Shown here: positions 34,901-43,793 of the stretch, piece after piece
Layout of the letters: every line of letters begins with the position of its first letter
How positions within the stretch are numbered: the stretch's first letter is position 1
Source of the DNA: Portulaca oleracea
Lineage: Eukaryota; Streptophyta; Magnoliopsida; Caryophyllales; Portulacaceae
DNA length: 64,000 nt
Assembly (NCBI GenBank): GCA_029582165.1
Contig: CM055870.1
Coordinates: 9,481,832 to 9,545,831 of the forward strand
Direction of reading: 5' to 3'
Position numbers and translations under genes: made by a program
Notes under the pieces: generated by a model
Told to the model about the DNA's origin: nothing
Database searches by the model: none
The model's input: only the letters and a program-made list of their open reading frames with translations

Positions 34901-35752
34901 CTCACCTGACACGGAGGCTCCCCGGGACGTTCTGGGTACTCCCCTCCAACTAACCTTGCAGCCGCAACAGCCTGAAAAGCATCAGAAGCTCCCATTATTG
35001 CCCCAGTTATGGCAACAATACCTACCTACTTACCCTTAAACTTTAATAACACACCCTGATGAGCCACTAACAGGGTGATACAGAACAACTACAAAGTTTA
35101 CAGTACAAACAAGGAAGAGGGAATCAAATGTGGGACCTAATCACTAGACCACGGCCTACTCAACACACATACATTCCATACAAACCCTTATCACTAAAAG
35201 TGAAGACATTGTCAACCTCATGTGAAATTAACCCCCATCCTCCCTTTTCTACCGACAAAACCCAATGGAACTAGTACAATTTCAGAACCCCTTTCACAAA
35301 TTACCAATTACTGTACACAATTATACAACGACAATGCGGTAACTAGGGTAATACAACACACATTCAAACAAATAAACCTAATGCAGGTTGAATTGATGGT
35401 TGAAGAAAGGGGGAAAAACTGACCGCAGCACGATCACGAGGATGGTTGTAACGGCACCTGGAACCAAACCCACAAGAGCCAGTTCGCATATAATACATAC
35501 AGTCGGAAACACCGGGCCTTTCCGGGTACATTTCTTGACCCGACAAATTCATCCTCCACATGGACTCTGCACATCACAAACACCCACCAAACTCAAACCC
35601 TAACCCTAGAAAAAAACAAAATCAACCAAAATTGAAATGGGGGTCGGATAATGTAAGAGACGGAAATCACCTTCGAGTCCAGTCTCAGCCCATTCGGGTT
35701 GCGGATCCGGGTCGGACCCTTCTCTGCCGGAATTGCGCCCGTATAACTCCAT
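25950..35752 (-). CDS. Five-finger CCCH zinc-finger protein (C3H32/C3H58, ZFN-like)
   Basis: Probable nuclear RNA- or DNA-binding regulator of the plant ZFN-like CCCH family. Minus-strand exons: 35671-35752, 35424-35566, 34906-34971, 34691-34810, 34294-34587, 33907-34221, 25950-26288, giving 452 residues (1359 bases). All five fingers are C-x8-C-x5-C-x3-H: C50-H69, C96-H115, C142-H161, then ones starting at C299 and C345. Fingers 1 to 3 are close together; a Pro/Ser/Gly-rich linker separates them from 4 and 5. Each finger 2-5 is preceded by a PERPGE-like or similar lead. Exon 2 to 3 phase places finger 2 across the exon 3/4 boundary. The N terminus ([19 protein letters not shown]) and C terminus (KYSPSASSL) match Arabidopsis At2g47850 and At5g18550. 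The last intron is 7618 bases and holds a complete gene on the other strand. Confidence 0.95.
26456..26874. mobile_element. hAT-like MITE (family D) in the CCCH gene intron
   Basis: Ends AGGGGTGGGCAATGGGC and GCCCATTGCCCACCCCT are perfect inverted repeats. ACTTCCAA directly repeats at 26448-26455 and 26875-26882, an 8-bp target duplication as produced by hAT transposases. The interior repeats GGGTC/GACCC motifs in both orientations. It lies only about 170 bases from the last exon, in the 7.6-kb intron. Confidence 0.85.
26883..27960. other. AT-rich CCCH intron sequence
   Basis: Strongly AT-rich, with related phrases (ACATATGTGATAAAGTCA near 27465 and 27555) repeated about 90 bases apart. No coding signal. 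Confidence 0.4.
27961..28400. repeat. Degenerate 170-bp tandem repeat with palindrome
   Basis: TTTCAACTATGGTAGTTGAA, TTTTCAACTATGATAGTTGA and ATTTCAACTATCATAGTTGA occur near 28037, 28199 and 28371, about 165-175 bases apart. Between them, ATTAGTTGTTGTGATAAGTT and ATTACTTATTGTAACAAGTT-like blocks also line up. The unit is therefore about 170 bp with a perfect or near-perfect palindrome. Related sequence in inverted orientation lies at 36720-37010. Confidence 0.7.
28811..28818 (+). promoter_or_regulatory. TATA box of the PRP31-like gene
   Basis: TATAAATA lies 73 bases before the ATG at 28891, followed by a CA-rich leader. It is preceded by a duplicated GGTTATTGTT (28781-28790 and 28795-28804). 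Confidence 0.75.
28891..30111 (+). CDS. PRP31: PRP31-like U4/U6 snRNP protein, intronless, C-terminal frameshift
   Basis: Homologue of splicing factor Prp31 (Arabidopsis EMB1220), which binds the U4 snRNA-15.5K complex and joins U4/U6 to U5 in the nucleus. The 406-residue frame has an acidic N terminus, NOSIC-like helices (about 60-135), the Nop domain (about 140-270) with [20 protein letters not shown] and [12 protein letters not shown], a [20 protein letters not shown] lead and the basic [16 protein letters not shown] motif (about 347-362). It is shorter than the roughly 480-500 residues I recall for plant PRP31. After the stop (30109-30111) another frame keeps family-like sequence (FTPNQGIQL) to about 30201, so the tail was probably lost through a TA-repeat length change. 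It sits on the opposite strand inside the CCCH gene's 7.6-kb intron with its own TATA box. It could be a retrocopy or an intron-poor native gene. I found no terminal poly(A) or target duplication. Confidence 0.88.
   Translation: MATFDFDLFMDDLDDFDTFSDEFMGQAGNDNPGLKDFQHVKCDDLSEISKLPESQWYKDIMKKIDDYALQKQPEIPNEGMVLDDEFKLIAECNRLLVEVDAEVAALHSFVSDVHRLKFPELRDHPIDYEQVLKVIGSVMGPQVDLDGIPHSAVIMVVSLIAFSTRGGKLLPEGNIQQTLDACDLALSLETSKTKVLKFMERMMLNLAPNLSAIVGQSVASKLIGSAGGLSALVTLPDSNLKCIGSKRNNLEAGFSSETQRLHVGFLEETEIYQGTPQSLRDKVLRFLSAKSSIAARIDASRSDPTGETGRALREQIQKKIERLQQRPPARLPKPLPVPDRSGRKKKRGGRRLRKMKERYGTTDMMRPANRMLFGVGFGKLRLPLDRGVNKLAAKVTKRFKGKRRYI
30112..30205 (+). pseudogene. Out-of-frame C-terminal remnant of the PRP31-like gene
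   Basis: In the frame that starts at 30111, the sequence encodes a [19 protein letters not shown] tail ending at a TGA near 30201, a pattern I recognise from the C terminus of plant PRP31. It follows a TATATAT run, so a two-base length change at that run would explain the break. Confidence 0.6.
31588..31606. repeat. 19-base poly-C run
   Basis: An uninterrupted C run that ends just before AAGGCGGCCGC. Such runs are prone to length errors in sequencing. Confidence 0.85.
32780..32950. repeat. AGGTTAGGTTGGGT inverted-repeat element
   Basis: GCAGGTTAGGTTGGGTAG begins and ACCCACCCAACCTTAACC ends the stretch, forming an imperfect inverted repeat. The interior repeats GGTTTGGATAAATTTA-like phrases. 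Similar phrases occur in 52900-53550. Confidence 0.5.
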
Positions 35753-36242
35753 GGAATCGTTGTCTTGTCTTCTCTCTCTATGGGTTACAATCGGGGAAGG
35801 AAAAAAAAGATGACTTTTTTTTTTTGTTCTTCAGAGAGGAAGGATTGTACAGAAGAAAGAGGAGGATTACAGGTGTACAGAACAGAAAAGAAAAGCAACA
35901 ATGGAGGAACCCAGATGATGATGATGAGGTTGATGATGATGAACAACAATGGGTGAGTGGGTATGATCAGAGGAGAGAGAAAGAGAGAGAGAGAGAGAGG
36001 AAGAAGAAGAAGAAGAAGAAGAAGAGAGAAATGGAAAGGTTTTCTCTTTCTTAGTTTCTGTGAGTTGGTGTTTGCAGAAGTAGCATGAGTTTCTCTCTCT
36101 GTCTGTCTCTCTCTCTCTCTCTCGCGCGCTCTCTCTCTCTCTCTACCCCCAGAAACCCAAATCAGAGTGTACGGACTGCTTAGTTTTGTGTGTGTGAGTG
36201 AGTGAGGTGAGTGAGTGAGGGAACAGTAGTGTGTAAGCGTTT
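35753..36242 (-). promoter_or_regulatory. CCCH gene 5' leader/promoter with microsatellites
   Basis: Read on the minus strand this is the probable 5' UTR and core promoter. It contains on the + strand a GATGATGATG tract near 35914-35943, (GA)n near 35976-36000, a GAAGAAGAA run at 36000-36025, and CT-rich tracts (36094-36145) interrupted by CGCGCG. No clear TATA box is seen among them. Confidence 0.55.
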
Positions 36243-36714
36243 TTGGAGTTTTCCCTTTTTTTTAATCAGCCTTATTTTTCTTTTTTATATTTTAATTCAA
36301 TTACTTCCAAATTTACGATATTTTTCTCTCTTTTTCTTTACTGTACTGTACTGCATACGCGACTGCTAATGTTCTTCCATTTCTATGTTTTTCTTTTCTT
36401 TCTTTCTTTTTGTAAAACAAAAAGAAAATTCGAGCGGGTTTTTTAAGGGGTGGGACTGTAGGGTGGTCGAATATTTCCACATGCAATGTAGTATAATATA
36501 CCCATGGGATTCTAAAATGGGGCGTTTGGTTGATAAATTTTCTCAAAAAAGTTGTTCAATTTTTTTGAATTGACAATTTTTTTATGTTTAATCATCCAAA
36601 AGTTTTGATGAAAGGTTTTTTTATTTCCCTCACAACTTTAGTAAAGTTTTCTATCTAAGAAAATCTTTCCCGTGAAAATTTTCTTGAAAAAGTCTTTCCC
36701 AATAACGCACCATA
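36243..36714. other. AT-rich intergenic sequence
   Basis: No gene is visible. A Stowaway-unrelated A/T-rich stretch with TTTTCTT runs. Confidence 0.35.
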
Positions 36715-37055
36715 AGTTATCTTAGTTAAAAAAAATATAATTACCATTGATTTTATGGTAAAAGATTGAAAATAATTATATATCTATTAATGTGGTTTCC
36801 TATAATAAGCAATCATATTTATCGCATATTAGATATTAACCTACAAAAATAAAATCAATATATAATTATCAATATGACTAATTGCAATAAGTAATCAAAT
36901 TTATTGAGATATATTTTTTTTTGCAAAACTTAATATTTTCAAGGATGTACTAGGTATTGTAATTAAAATTTTGCAATTATCATAGTTAAAAAGTATAATT
37001 ACCATTGATATTAGCCTTAAAACCAAAACCATTATATATTGATCCATGTTTGATT
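36715..37055. repeat. Inverted relative of the 170-bp intron repeat
   Basis: GCAATAAGTAATCAAATTTA and GAGATATA (36887-36910) are the reverse complement of the block at 28270-28305, and TCATAGTTAAAAAGTATAAT recalls the palindrome arm. The two sites lie in the CCCH gene intron and just upstream of the same gene, in opposite orientation. Confidence 0.6.
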
Positions 37056-37730
37056 TTTCTTAAAATAAAATGCATATGAACCGGAATTTTGAAGGGGAAA
37101 AAAATCAAACAACGCGAAAAGCTTACCTAATGTAAATTTTACAAAATAAAAGCGCATTCAAAACTTTTAGGCTCTGGTCTTTAACTTAATAGAATAAGTT
37201 TATCCCTATATTATCTGATCTAACCTTATTTTACCGTACCATCCAAAAAAAATGACTATAATTTTAAATAATTTATATTCAAAATCTTAATTCAACTCAT
37301 AAATTTATTTAAAAATGAAAAAGAAACTGACAATGTAACAATTACCTATCTCAAGTACTTCCTTTATTTAACTTTCATTTCGTTTCATTTCATTTATTTA
37401 CTTACGTAACTTAATCATACACTTTAAAGAATAGGATCTAATTAATATTTAATATTAATTATTATGCAAATATTGGGTTTAACTTGCCTCTTTGCATATT
37501 CCATTTTGGCTTGGCCATGGTTGGTAGTGTTTGCCCAATAAATCTCACTTACCTAAATGAGAAACATAATTATTGGACTCAGTTTAATGAATACCTAACT
37601 CTAACAAGAGTCACAATAAACATAATTATTGGACTGATCAGTTTGCTAATCTACCTAACTCTAACAAGAATCACAAATGAATTATATAGAAAGATTTCAC
37701 AAATAAATTAGAAATATATAAAATAAATTC
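37056..37730. other. AT-rich intergenic sequence with a small direct repeat
   Basis: ACATAATTATTGGACT and CTACCTAACTCTAACAAGA-like phrases occur twice (37563-37615 and 37618-37672), a duplication of about 55 bases. No gene is visible. Confidence 0.5.
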
Positions 37731-37993
37731 TTACTCCATTCATTCCATATTAATTGTCATAATTTTGACTTTTATGGTTCTAATATCAATATTTGATTGA
37801 TAATTTGTTGCATAATATACTATTAGTAATTGTAATATTATACTTTTATGATTATATTTTTCGTTACCAATTTAATGGTAGTAATTTTATATAGTAACTC
37901 ACTATATATAGTGAGAAATTTATGGTCAAAATTTTTAAAGTTTGACTGCACAATTTTCAAATACGACAATTACTATGGAACAGTGAGAGTATA
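37731..37993. mobile_element. Stowaway-like MITE, copy C2
   Basis: TACTCCATTCATTCCATATT on the left and ATGGAACAGTGAGAGTATA on the right are diverged CTCCCTCCGTTCC-type inverted ends. The interior is AT-rich with no coding sense. Confidence 0.65.
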
Positions 37994-38088
37994 TAAGAAC
38001 ATGTACAATGCTAGTACCAAAATGTTGGAATTTTAGTGGGGAACCACCCTTCCACATCATATAAAATTTATACTTTTTGGAACTTCAT

Positions 38089-38329
38089 TACTCCCTCCGT
38101 TCTTTTTTATCTGTCATTTACGGTTTTCAGTGCCAATTTTTAATCAATAATTTCTAATATGAAACTTTTATAGAAAAATATAATATTATACTTTTTTAAT
38201 AGTATTTTTTATTACGAATCTAATGATATCAATTTTGTATGATGAATCATCATACAAATTAAGATATTGACGGTCAAAGTTTTAACTACAATTCTCTAGG
38301 CGACGGATAAAACAAAACGGAGGTAGTAT
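38089..38329. mobile_element. Stowaway-like MITE, copy C3
   Basis: TACTCCCTCCGTTCTTTTTT opens and AAACAAAACGGAGGTAGTA closes the element. Nearly the same sequence recurs at 38543-38785. Confidence 0.8.
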
Positions 38330-38333
38330 ATCA

Positions 38334-38874
38334 TACTCCCTCCGTCCCATATTAATTGACACTTAAACTAACTTTTTTTGCCCCAAAATAATTGTCACTT
38401 TCCTTTTCCCAATACCTAATTTAATTATTTTAACTTTAACAATCATGTTAACTTTGTACTTTTTCAATTAATAAAAACTACTCTTAATCACATTCTCTCA
38501 CTACTTACGCCTTGGTATCCGAAAAAATAGCTTGGAAAATAGTACTCCCTCCGTTCTTTTTTATCTGTCATTTACGGTTTTCTGTGCCAATTTTTAATCA
38601 ATAATTTCTAATATAAATGTTTTGCAAAAAAATATAATATTATACTTTTTTAATAATATTTTTTATTACAAATCTAATGGCATCAATTTCGTATGATGAA
38701 TCATTGTACAAATTAAAATATTAACGGTTAAAGTTTTGACACAATTTCCAAAGACGACTAATAAAACCAAACAGAAGAGGGAGTATTGTTTAATTATATA
38801 GGTAGTTTTTTTAGTTAAACATTGGTATGTGAAAATTTGCAAAATGTGTCAATTAATATGAGACGGAGGGAGTA
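38334..38874. mobile_element. Stowaway MITE C4, split by C5
   Basis: TACTCCCTCCGTCCCATATT opens and ATATGAGACGGAGGGAGTA closes it. A second MITE at 38543-38785 interrupts it, so the original was about 300 bp. Confidence 0.8.
38543..38785. mobile_element. Stowaway MITE C5, nested in C4
   Basis: TACTCCCTCCGTTCTTTTTT opens and AAACAGAAGAGGGAGTA closes it. It is a close copy of C3, only about 215 bp away from it. Confidence 0.8.
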
Positions 38875-38950
38875 TCTACAACCATAAGAATTCATTTCAT
38901 CCTTTTACTTTATAATATTCAGTGTGGAACCCACTTTTTCTTGTAATTAA

Positions 38951-39209
38951 TACTCCCCCGTTCCATATTAAGTCGTCTTTAAAAATTGTGCAGTCAAATT
39001 TCAAATTTTTTTATCATAAGTTAATCAATATATACAATGAGTTGCTATATAAAATTATCACCATTAGATTTGTGACGAAAAATACTATTATAAAAGTATA
39101 ATATTGTTATTGTTAATAATATATTATGTAAAGAAATTATCAATTAAAGAGTAACATTGGAGACAGTGAAAGTCAAAATTAAGACAATTAATATGGAACG
39201 GAGGGAGTA
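38951..39209. mobile_element. Stowaway MITE C6
   Basis: TACTCCCCCGTTCCATATTA opens and ATATGGAACGGAGGGAGTA closes it. It is the nearest of the cluster to the PPR gene (650 bp). Confidence 0.8.
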
Positions 39210-39858
39210 CATAAGCAATATTTTAATCTTTTATTTTTTTAAAGGCTTAAAATTGAATAAAAAAAATCATGAGTGGATCAAAGTGATGGAACTTCACAGA
39301 GTTCTCGGGCAAAATTCCATTCTATTACAGTTCTTGGGTGTAACAAAATTGAAGGAATTCCGTCAGAGTTCTTATGCTAGTGTGCTGCATATGGTAATGC
39401 TCTAAAAGAACATGCTTAAAAGAACATACTTGAAGAATTTGCATTACTTATGGAATACATTTACCACTCCATCATTCCAAAATATTTATCACTGAACTAC
39501 ATATATAATTTTTGAAACTTATGTTGATAAGAAATTACTAGTATTAAACTACATTATAAGGAATTACCATTATAAAATTTATTATAAAATCTACAATAAA
39601 AAAATATGATCAAATCAAGTAAAATATTAAAAAACTATGAAGGAGAGAAATATGAAAGACCTGATACAACAGTAGACTTTGTTTTGAATGGGGTCATGTA
39701 TGCTTTCTAAGGTTTGCCCACTTGTCTCACCTCTATGTGTCTCTGACTTGGACAAGACGATCACGTACAAATTAGTCGGCGAGGCCTCAACATCAACAAC
39801 AAGAACAAAAACCCGCCATATGATCTGAGTAATTTTCCGCCAAAATCAGCAACTTTTC
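39210..39858 (+). promoter_or_regulatory. Upstream region of the PPR gene
   Basis: AT-rich sequence becomes mixed from about 39690. No clear TATA box; many PPR genes lack one. Confidence 0.35.
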
Positions 39859-42072
39859 ATGCCCAACACTTGCAGTTGCAGTGCCAGAAGATTCATACTT
39901 TCCATCTCCAAAACTCATGTTCATTTGCTTCGTCGCACCCATTATGCCACCCAATCCAACAAACCCCACATCAGATTTTCAATCTCCTCTCGATCGATTG
40001 TATGTTACGACGACACCCATCTGTTGGGTTGCCTTTCTAGAGGCAACTTGCGGGATGCACGCCAAGTGATCGACGAAATGCTCCAGAGAGGAGCAAAGTG
40101 TTCTTCTGTTGTCAAGCTGACATCTTTGCTGTCTAAGTTTGCAAAGGGAGGGTATGTTGATGAAGCACGGGCTCTGTTTGATATAATGCCGGACAGAAAT
40201 GTGGTTTCCTATAATGCTATGCTTTCTGGGTACGTAAAGTCTGGTAGGTTGACTGAAGCTTGGAGGTTTTTTGATGAAATGCCTGTGAGGAATGTGGTTT
40301 CATGGACCTCGATGTTATGTGGGTTGATGAATTCTGGGATGGTTGAGCATGGGAAGAGGTTGTTTGACGAGATGCCGGAGAAGAATGTTGTTACTTGGAA
40401 TTCCATGGTTGTTGGACTAGTTAAGAATGGGGATTTGGAAGGAGCAAGGTTGGTTTTTGATGGTATGCCTCACAGGGATTTGGTTTCTTGGAATACTATG
40501 ATTGATGGGTATGTGGAGAATGATATGGTGGAGGAAGCCAAGGCCTTGTTTGATCAAATGGAGGTGAGGAATGTGGTTACATGGACTACATTGATAGCTG
40601 GATATTGTAGAGCAGGAGAGGTGCGTAAGGCTTATGATTTGTTTCGAACAATGCCTGTTAAGAATGTTGTTTCTTGGACAGCCATGATTAGTGGGTTTTC
40701 TTGGAATGGTTATTATGATGATGCTGTATCACTTTTTCTTGAGATGATGAAGACTGGCAATGTAAAACCAAATCAGGAGACCTTTGCATCGTTAGCTTTC
40801 GCCTGTGCAGGGCTTGGTTTTCCTCGGCTTGGTTTGCAGGTACATGGTCATTTGATTACTAATGGAGGTTGGGGATTTTCTGGCAATCATGGGCGGCTTT
40901 CGAATAGTCTGGTGTGTATGTATTCAAGAGTTGGTTTAATGGAGTATGCCCACTCTATTTTCATGATGAATTCAAAGAACTGGACAATGTTATCTTGTAA
41001 TGCTATGATAAATGGTTACTTACAGATAGGACATCTGGATATGGCCCGGTTTATCTTTGACATTATCCCTATTCGTGATAAGATTTCATGGACCTCCATG
41101 ATCACCAGATACTTAAACGGCGGTCAAGTAGCTGAGGCCTGCAAAATGTTCAACTACATGCCGGAGAGGGATGCCATTGCATGGACAGCAATGATCTCGG
41201 GTTTTGTGCAAAATAAGTTGTTTCTAGATGCAATGTGTTTGTTCTTAGAAATGCAAAGGCAAGGCATAATGCCTATAGAGTCCACATATTCATCTCTTCT
41301 TGGAGCGGCTGGTGCAATGACTCTTCTGGACCAAGGAAGGCAATTGCATGGCCTTTTGATGAAAAGGCAGACCAATTTGGACTTGATTGTTGAGAACTCG
41401 CTTATCTCAATGTACGCAAAATGTGGCCAAATAGAAGACGCGTGCAGAATTTTCTCTAGCATGTCTTACAGGGATTCGGTTTCATGGAACTCCATGATCA
41501 TGGGATATTCACATCATGGACTAGTACATGATGCTTTAGAGTTGTTTGCCAGCATGACGGAATCTGGGGTAAAACCAGATTCTGTTACTTTCCTTGGTGT
41601 TCTGTCAGCATGCAGTCATGCAGGGCTGGTGGATGAAGGTTGGCTGATATACAGAGCCATGAGTGAAACATATGGAATTGAACCGGACGTTGAGCACTAT
41701 ATTTGCATGATTAATCTCTTAGGGCGTGCAGGGAAGCTTGAGGAAGCTGAGGAATTTGTGTTGAGTTTGCCCTGTGAGCAAGGAGTTGCTGTTTGGGGAG
41801 CTTTACTGGGCTTATGCGGACTTAGTGAGGGGAATGCTGAGATTGCTAAACGTGCATCACAACGACTCCTACAGCTAGATCCTGTAAATGCACCAGCTCA
41901 CGTTGTCCTTAGCAATAAGCATGCAGAAGCAGGGAAATATGGAGAGGGCGGGATTCTGAGGAAGGAGATGAGATTAAAGGGATTGCGAAAACTTCCTGGG
42001 TGTAGTTGGATCTCGAGTAGAGAAAAGATCCATGCTTTTGTTTCAGGCGGTAGGCCACAACATCAAGGTTGA
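39859..42072 (+). CDS. COD1: PLS-class PPR protein, COD1 (At1g32415)-like
   Basis: Intronless gene for a 737-residue pentatricopeptide repeat protein. The N terminus (MPNTCSCSARRFILSISKTH) is Arg/Ser-rich with few acids, as in mitochondrial presequences. About 16-18 repeats follow, including NVVSYNAMLSGYVKSGRLTE, NVVTWNSMVVGLVKNGDLEG and DSVSWNSMIMGYSHHGLVHD, alternating P, L and S forms. The C terminus has the E-type signature (VLSACSHAGLVDEGWL, DVEHYICMINLLGRAGKLEE, VWGALLGLCG, LDPVNAPAHVVLSN, LPGCSWI) and no DYW domain. Repeat order and the distinctive YCRAGEVRKAYDLF segment match Arabidopsis COD1, which is needed for editing of mitochondrial cytochrome c oxidase transcripts; the role here is inferred by orthology. 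The protein ends soon after CSWI, slightly earlier than I recall for At1g32415. Confidence 0.92.
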   Translation: MPNTCSCSARRFILSISKTHVHLLRRTHYATQSNKPHIRFSISSRSIVCYDDTHLLGCLSRGNLRDARQVIDEMLQRGAKCSSVVKLTSLLSKFAKGGYVDEARALFDIMPDRNVVSYNAMLSGYVKSGRLTEAWRFFDEMPVRNVVSWTSMLCGLMNSGMVEHGKRLFDEMPEKNVVTWNSMVVGLVKNGDLEGARLVFDGMPHRDLVSWNTMIDGYVENDMVEEAKALFDQMEVRNVVTWTTLIAGYCRAGEVRKAYDLFRTMPVKNVVSWTAMISGFSWNGYYDDAVSLFLEMMKTGNVKPNQETFASLAFACAGLGFPRLGLQVHGHLITNGGWGFSGNHGRLSNSLVCMYSRVGLMEYAHSIFMMNSKNWTMLSCNAMINGYLQIGHLDMARFIFDIIPIRDKISWTSMITRYLNGGQVAEACKMFNYMPERDAIAWTAMISGFVQNKLFLDAMCLFLEMQRQGIMPIESTYSSLLGAAGAMTLLDQGRQLHGLLMKRQTNLDLIVENSLISMYAKCGQIEDACRIFSSMSYRDSVSWNSMIMGYSHHGLVHDALELFASMTESGVKPDSVTFLGVLSACSHAGLVDEGWLIYRAMSETYGIEPDVEHYICMINLLGRAGKLEEAEEFVLSLPCEQGVAVWGALLGLCGLSEGNAEIAKRASQRLLQLDPVNAPAHVVLSNKHAEAGKYGEGGILRKEMRLKGLRKLPGCSWISSREKIHAFVSGGRPQHQG

Positions 42073-43156
42073 TGAACTCAGGCTCCTGTGGATAGATGTA
42101 ACATATTATAGAATTTTATCTGCTGGTTTGGGTGCAGCACAAATGGCTTTTTTTTTTTTTTTGATGGAAGCACAAATGGCTTTTATTGATACACATGTTT
42201 GGATTCTTTAGTGGATGTGTAATTGTGCAATTTGACGTAATATCTTGCCCCTGATTTAGCCGCATTTGGAATTTGGATCGACCAACACTTCAGAATATTG
42301 TTTGGTAAGTGGTAAGGTAACTATGCCTTGAGTATACTTGTTCAATTTGGATCAATCAGCCCTTCAGAACATTGTATGGTAAGCTTCGTAGAAAATTTTG
42401 TTCAATTTAGGAGGTTGGAAGTCGTGGGCCATGGGGAGGAGATCCCTTGATCCAGGTCCATCTGCTGGAGGCATGTATTACAGACTCTTACCCAATGATC
42501 TTAACCTCTTGTAAGCTACCCACTAATTAAGTAAGGTACGGTTTTCCTTCCCGTCTCTTCTCGCTAGTGCTTTATTGTCTGGTTTGGTTCTGAATTTGCA
42601 AGCACTGATTTTGTTATCCAGCATTTGATCTTTCATCCCCAAATTAGTTGCCTTTCTCATTCTTTGCATTATTTTGTCATGAACTTGATAGTAATAGTGT
42701 GAATCTTGTAGCGCTCATTAAAAAAGAATGAACGCTAAGTTAATTTAGGTGTCTTTTCTTTTGGATCATCTAGATAACTAGGCATGCTGCTGAGTAGTTG
42801 CTGATAAACTGGGCCAATAAAACACAAGATAATAGTCTTATAGAAGTTTGAACTTATGTATGAATCAAGGAGCCAGTATTTGATGGATAATTAATGCCAT
42901 TGTTCACAACAGCTGGATTGCCCCTAGGATCTACATCTTGTATGGAATTCTTTTCCCAAGTTGGCATAGCCGCATAGGATTTCTACATGCAGGATATTGT
43001 GTTGCATACTTGCGCACACAAATGTTGATCTTTATCCTATGGTCTCTTTGGGAGCCATCCTAACATAGTAGATCTTGCATCATCAGTCCTTTTTCGAGCG
43101 ATGAAGATAATGAACATCTATAATTGAAAACCCTGAAGCCGAACCATTGCAATTTA
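42073..43156. other. PPR gene 3' region and intergenic DNA
   Basis: The first about 200 bases are the likely 3' UTR. No other gene is visible. Confidence 0.4.
42136..42184 (-). repeat. Short direct repeat around a poly-T run
   Basis: AGCACAAATGGCTTTT occurs at about 42136 and again at about 42168. Between them are only a T run and GATGGA. On the minus strand this reads like a target duplication plus poly(A), as from an almost fully truncated retroposon. Confidence 0.6.
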
Positions 43157-43306
43157 TTAGGTGCTCCCGGAGTATGTGCTCCATATTCTACAATTGTTCA
43201 CCCATATGTATTAGGTTGTTCACTATGATTATTATGATTGTTCACTCTGATTCACATGGTTGTTTACTCGCAAATATCTGGAGCACATGCTCCAGGTGCA
43301 TCTAAT
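43157..43306. mobile_element. MITE family E, copy 1
   Basis: GCTCCCGGAGTATGTGCTCC opens and GGAGCACATGCTCCAGGTGC closes it as inverted repeats. The interior repeats TTGTTCACT about four times. A second copy lies at 54412-54563. Confidence 0.7.
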
Positions 43307-43585
43307 ATATATTGGCGAACCATGAGTGTAACAGAGAACTAACTTGACATTCTGATTAGAAATGGACGGAATTAGCGTGCTTGTACTACCATTCTATTCC
43401 GTTGATCCTCCCAAGTTATCAATTAATCACTCTTCCAATTGAACCCTATTTTCTAGATATGAGAAGTTTGATACATCAAAGCAGTAGCAGAGCCTTAGAT
43501 ACTGCAAGCGGTATGAAAAGGTAACCAAGCACACATTTAGGGCGAAAAAGTTAACTAAAACTGAAACAAAGGGGTGAACTATTGA

Positions 43586-43775
43586 GTTTGTGCTGGAAAA
43601 AAAAAAGAAGAGTCTTGTTAGATAGCTGGTTGTTTTTTTTCTTTTTGTGTTCTGTTCTCGTCGTTTCGAGTTTGTGCTGTTTCTGTTGTGTTGGACTTTG
43701 ATGTTTGTTGTTGCGGTTTCTGTAGCATCTTTGATGTCTTCTTAGCCTTTATTTGGCTTACAAATTATCAAAAAA
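43586..43775 (+). mobile_element. Short LINE/SINE-type retroposon with target duplication
   Basis: AAAGGGGTGAACTATTGA directly repeats at 43568-43585 and 43776-43793. The roughly 190-bp insert ends in a poly(A) run and has a TTTATTTGGCTTACAAATTATC 3' end resembling plant LINE tails. It is non-coding. Confidence 0.8.
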
Positions 43776-43793
43776 AAAGGGGTGAACTATTGA

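Noticed and set aside
34281..35603. Several + strand frames of 66-106 codons
   Set aside because: They are antisense to CCCH exons and lack any domain.
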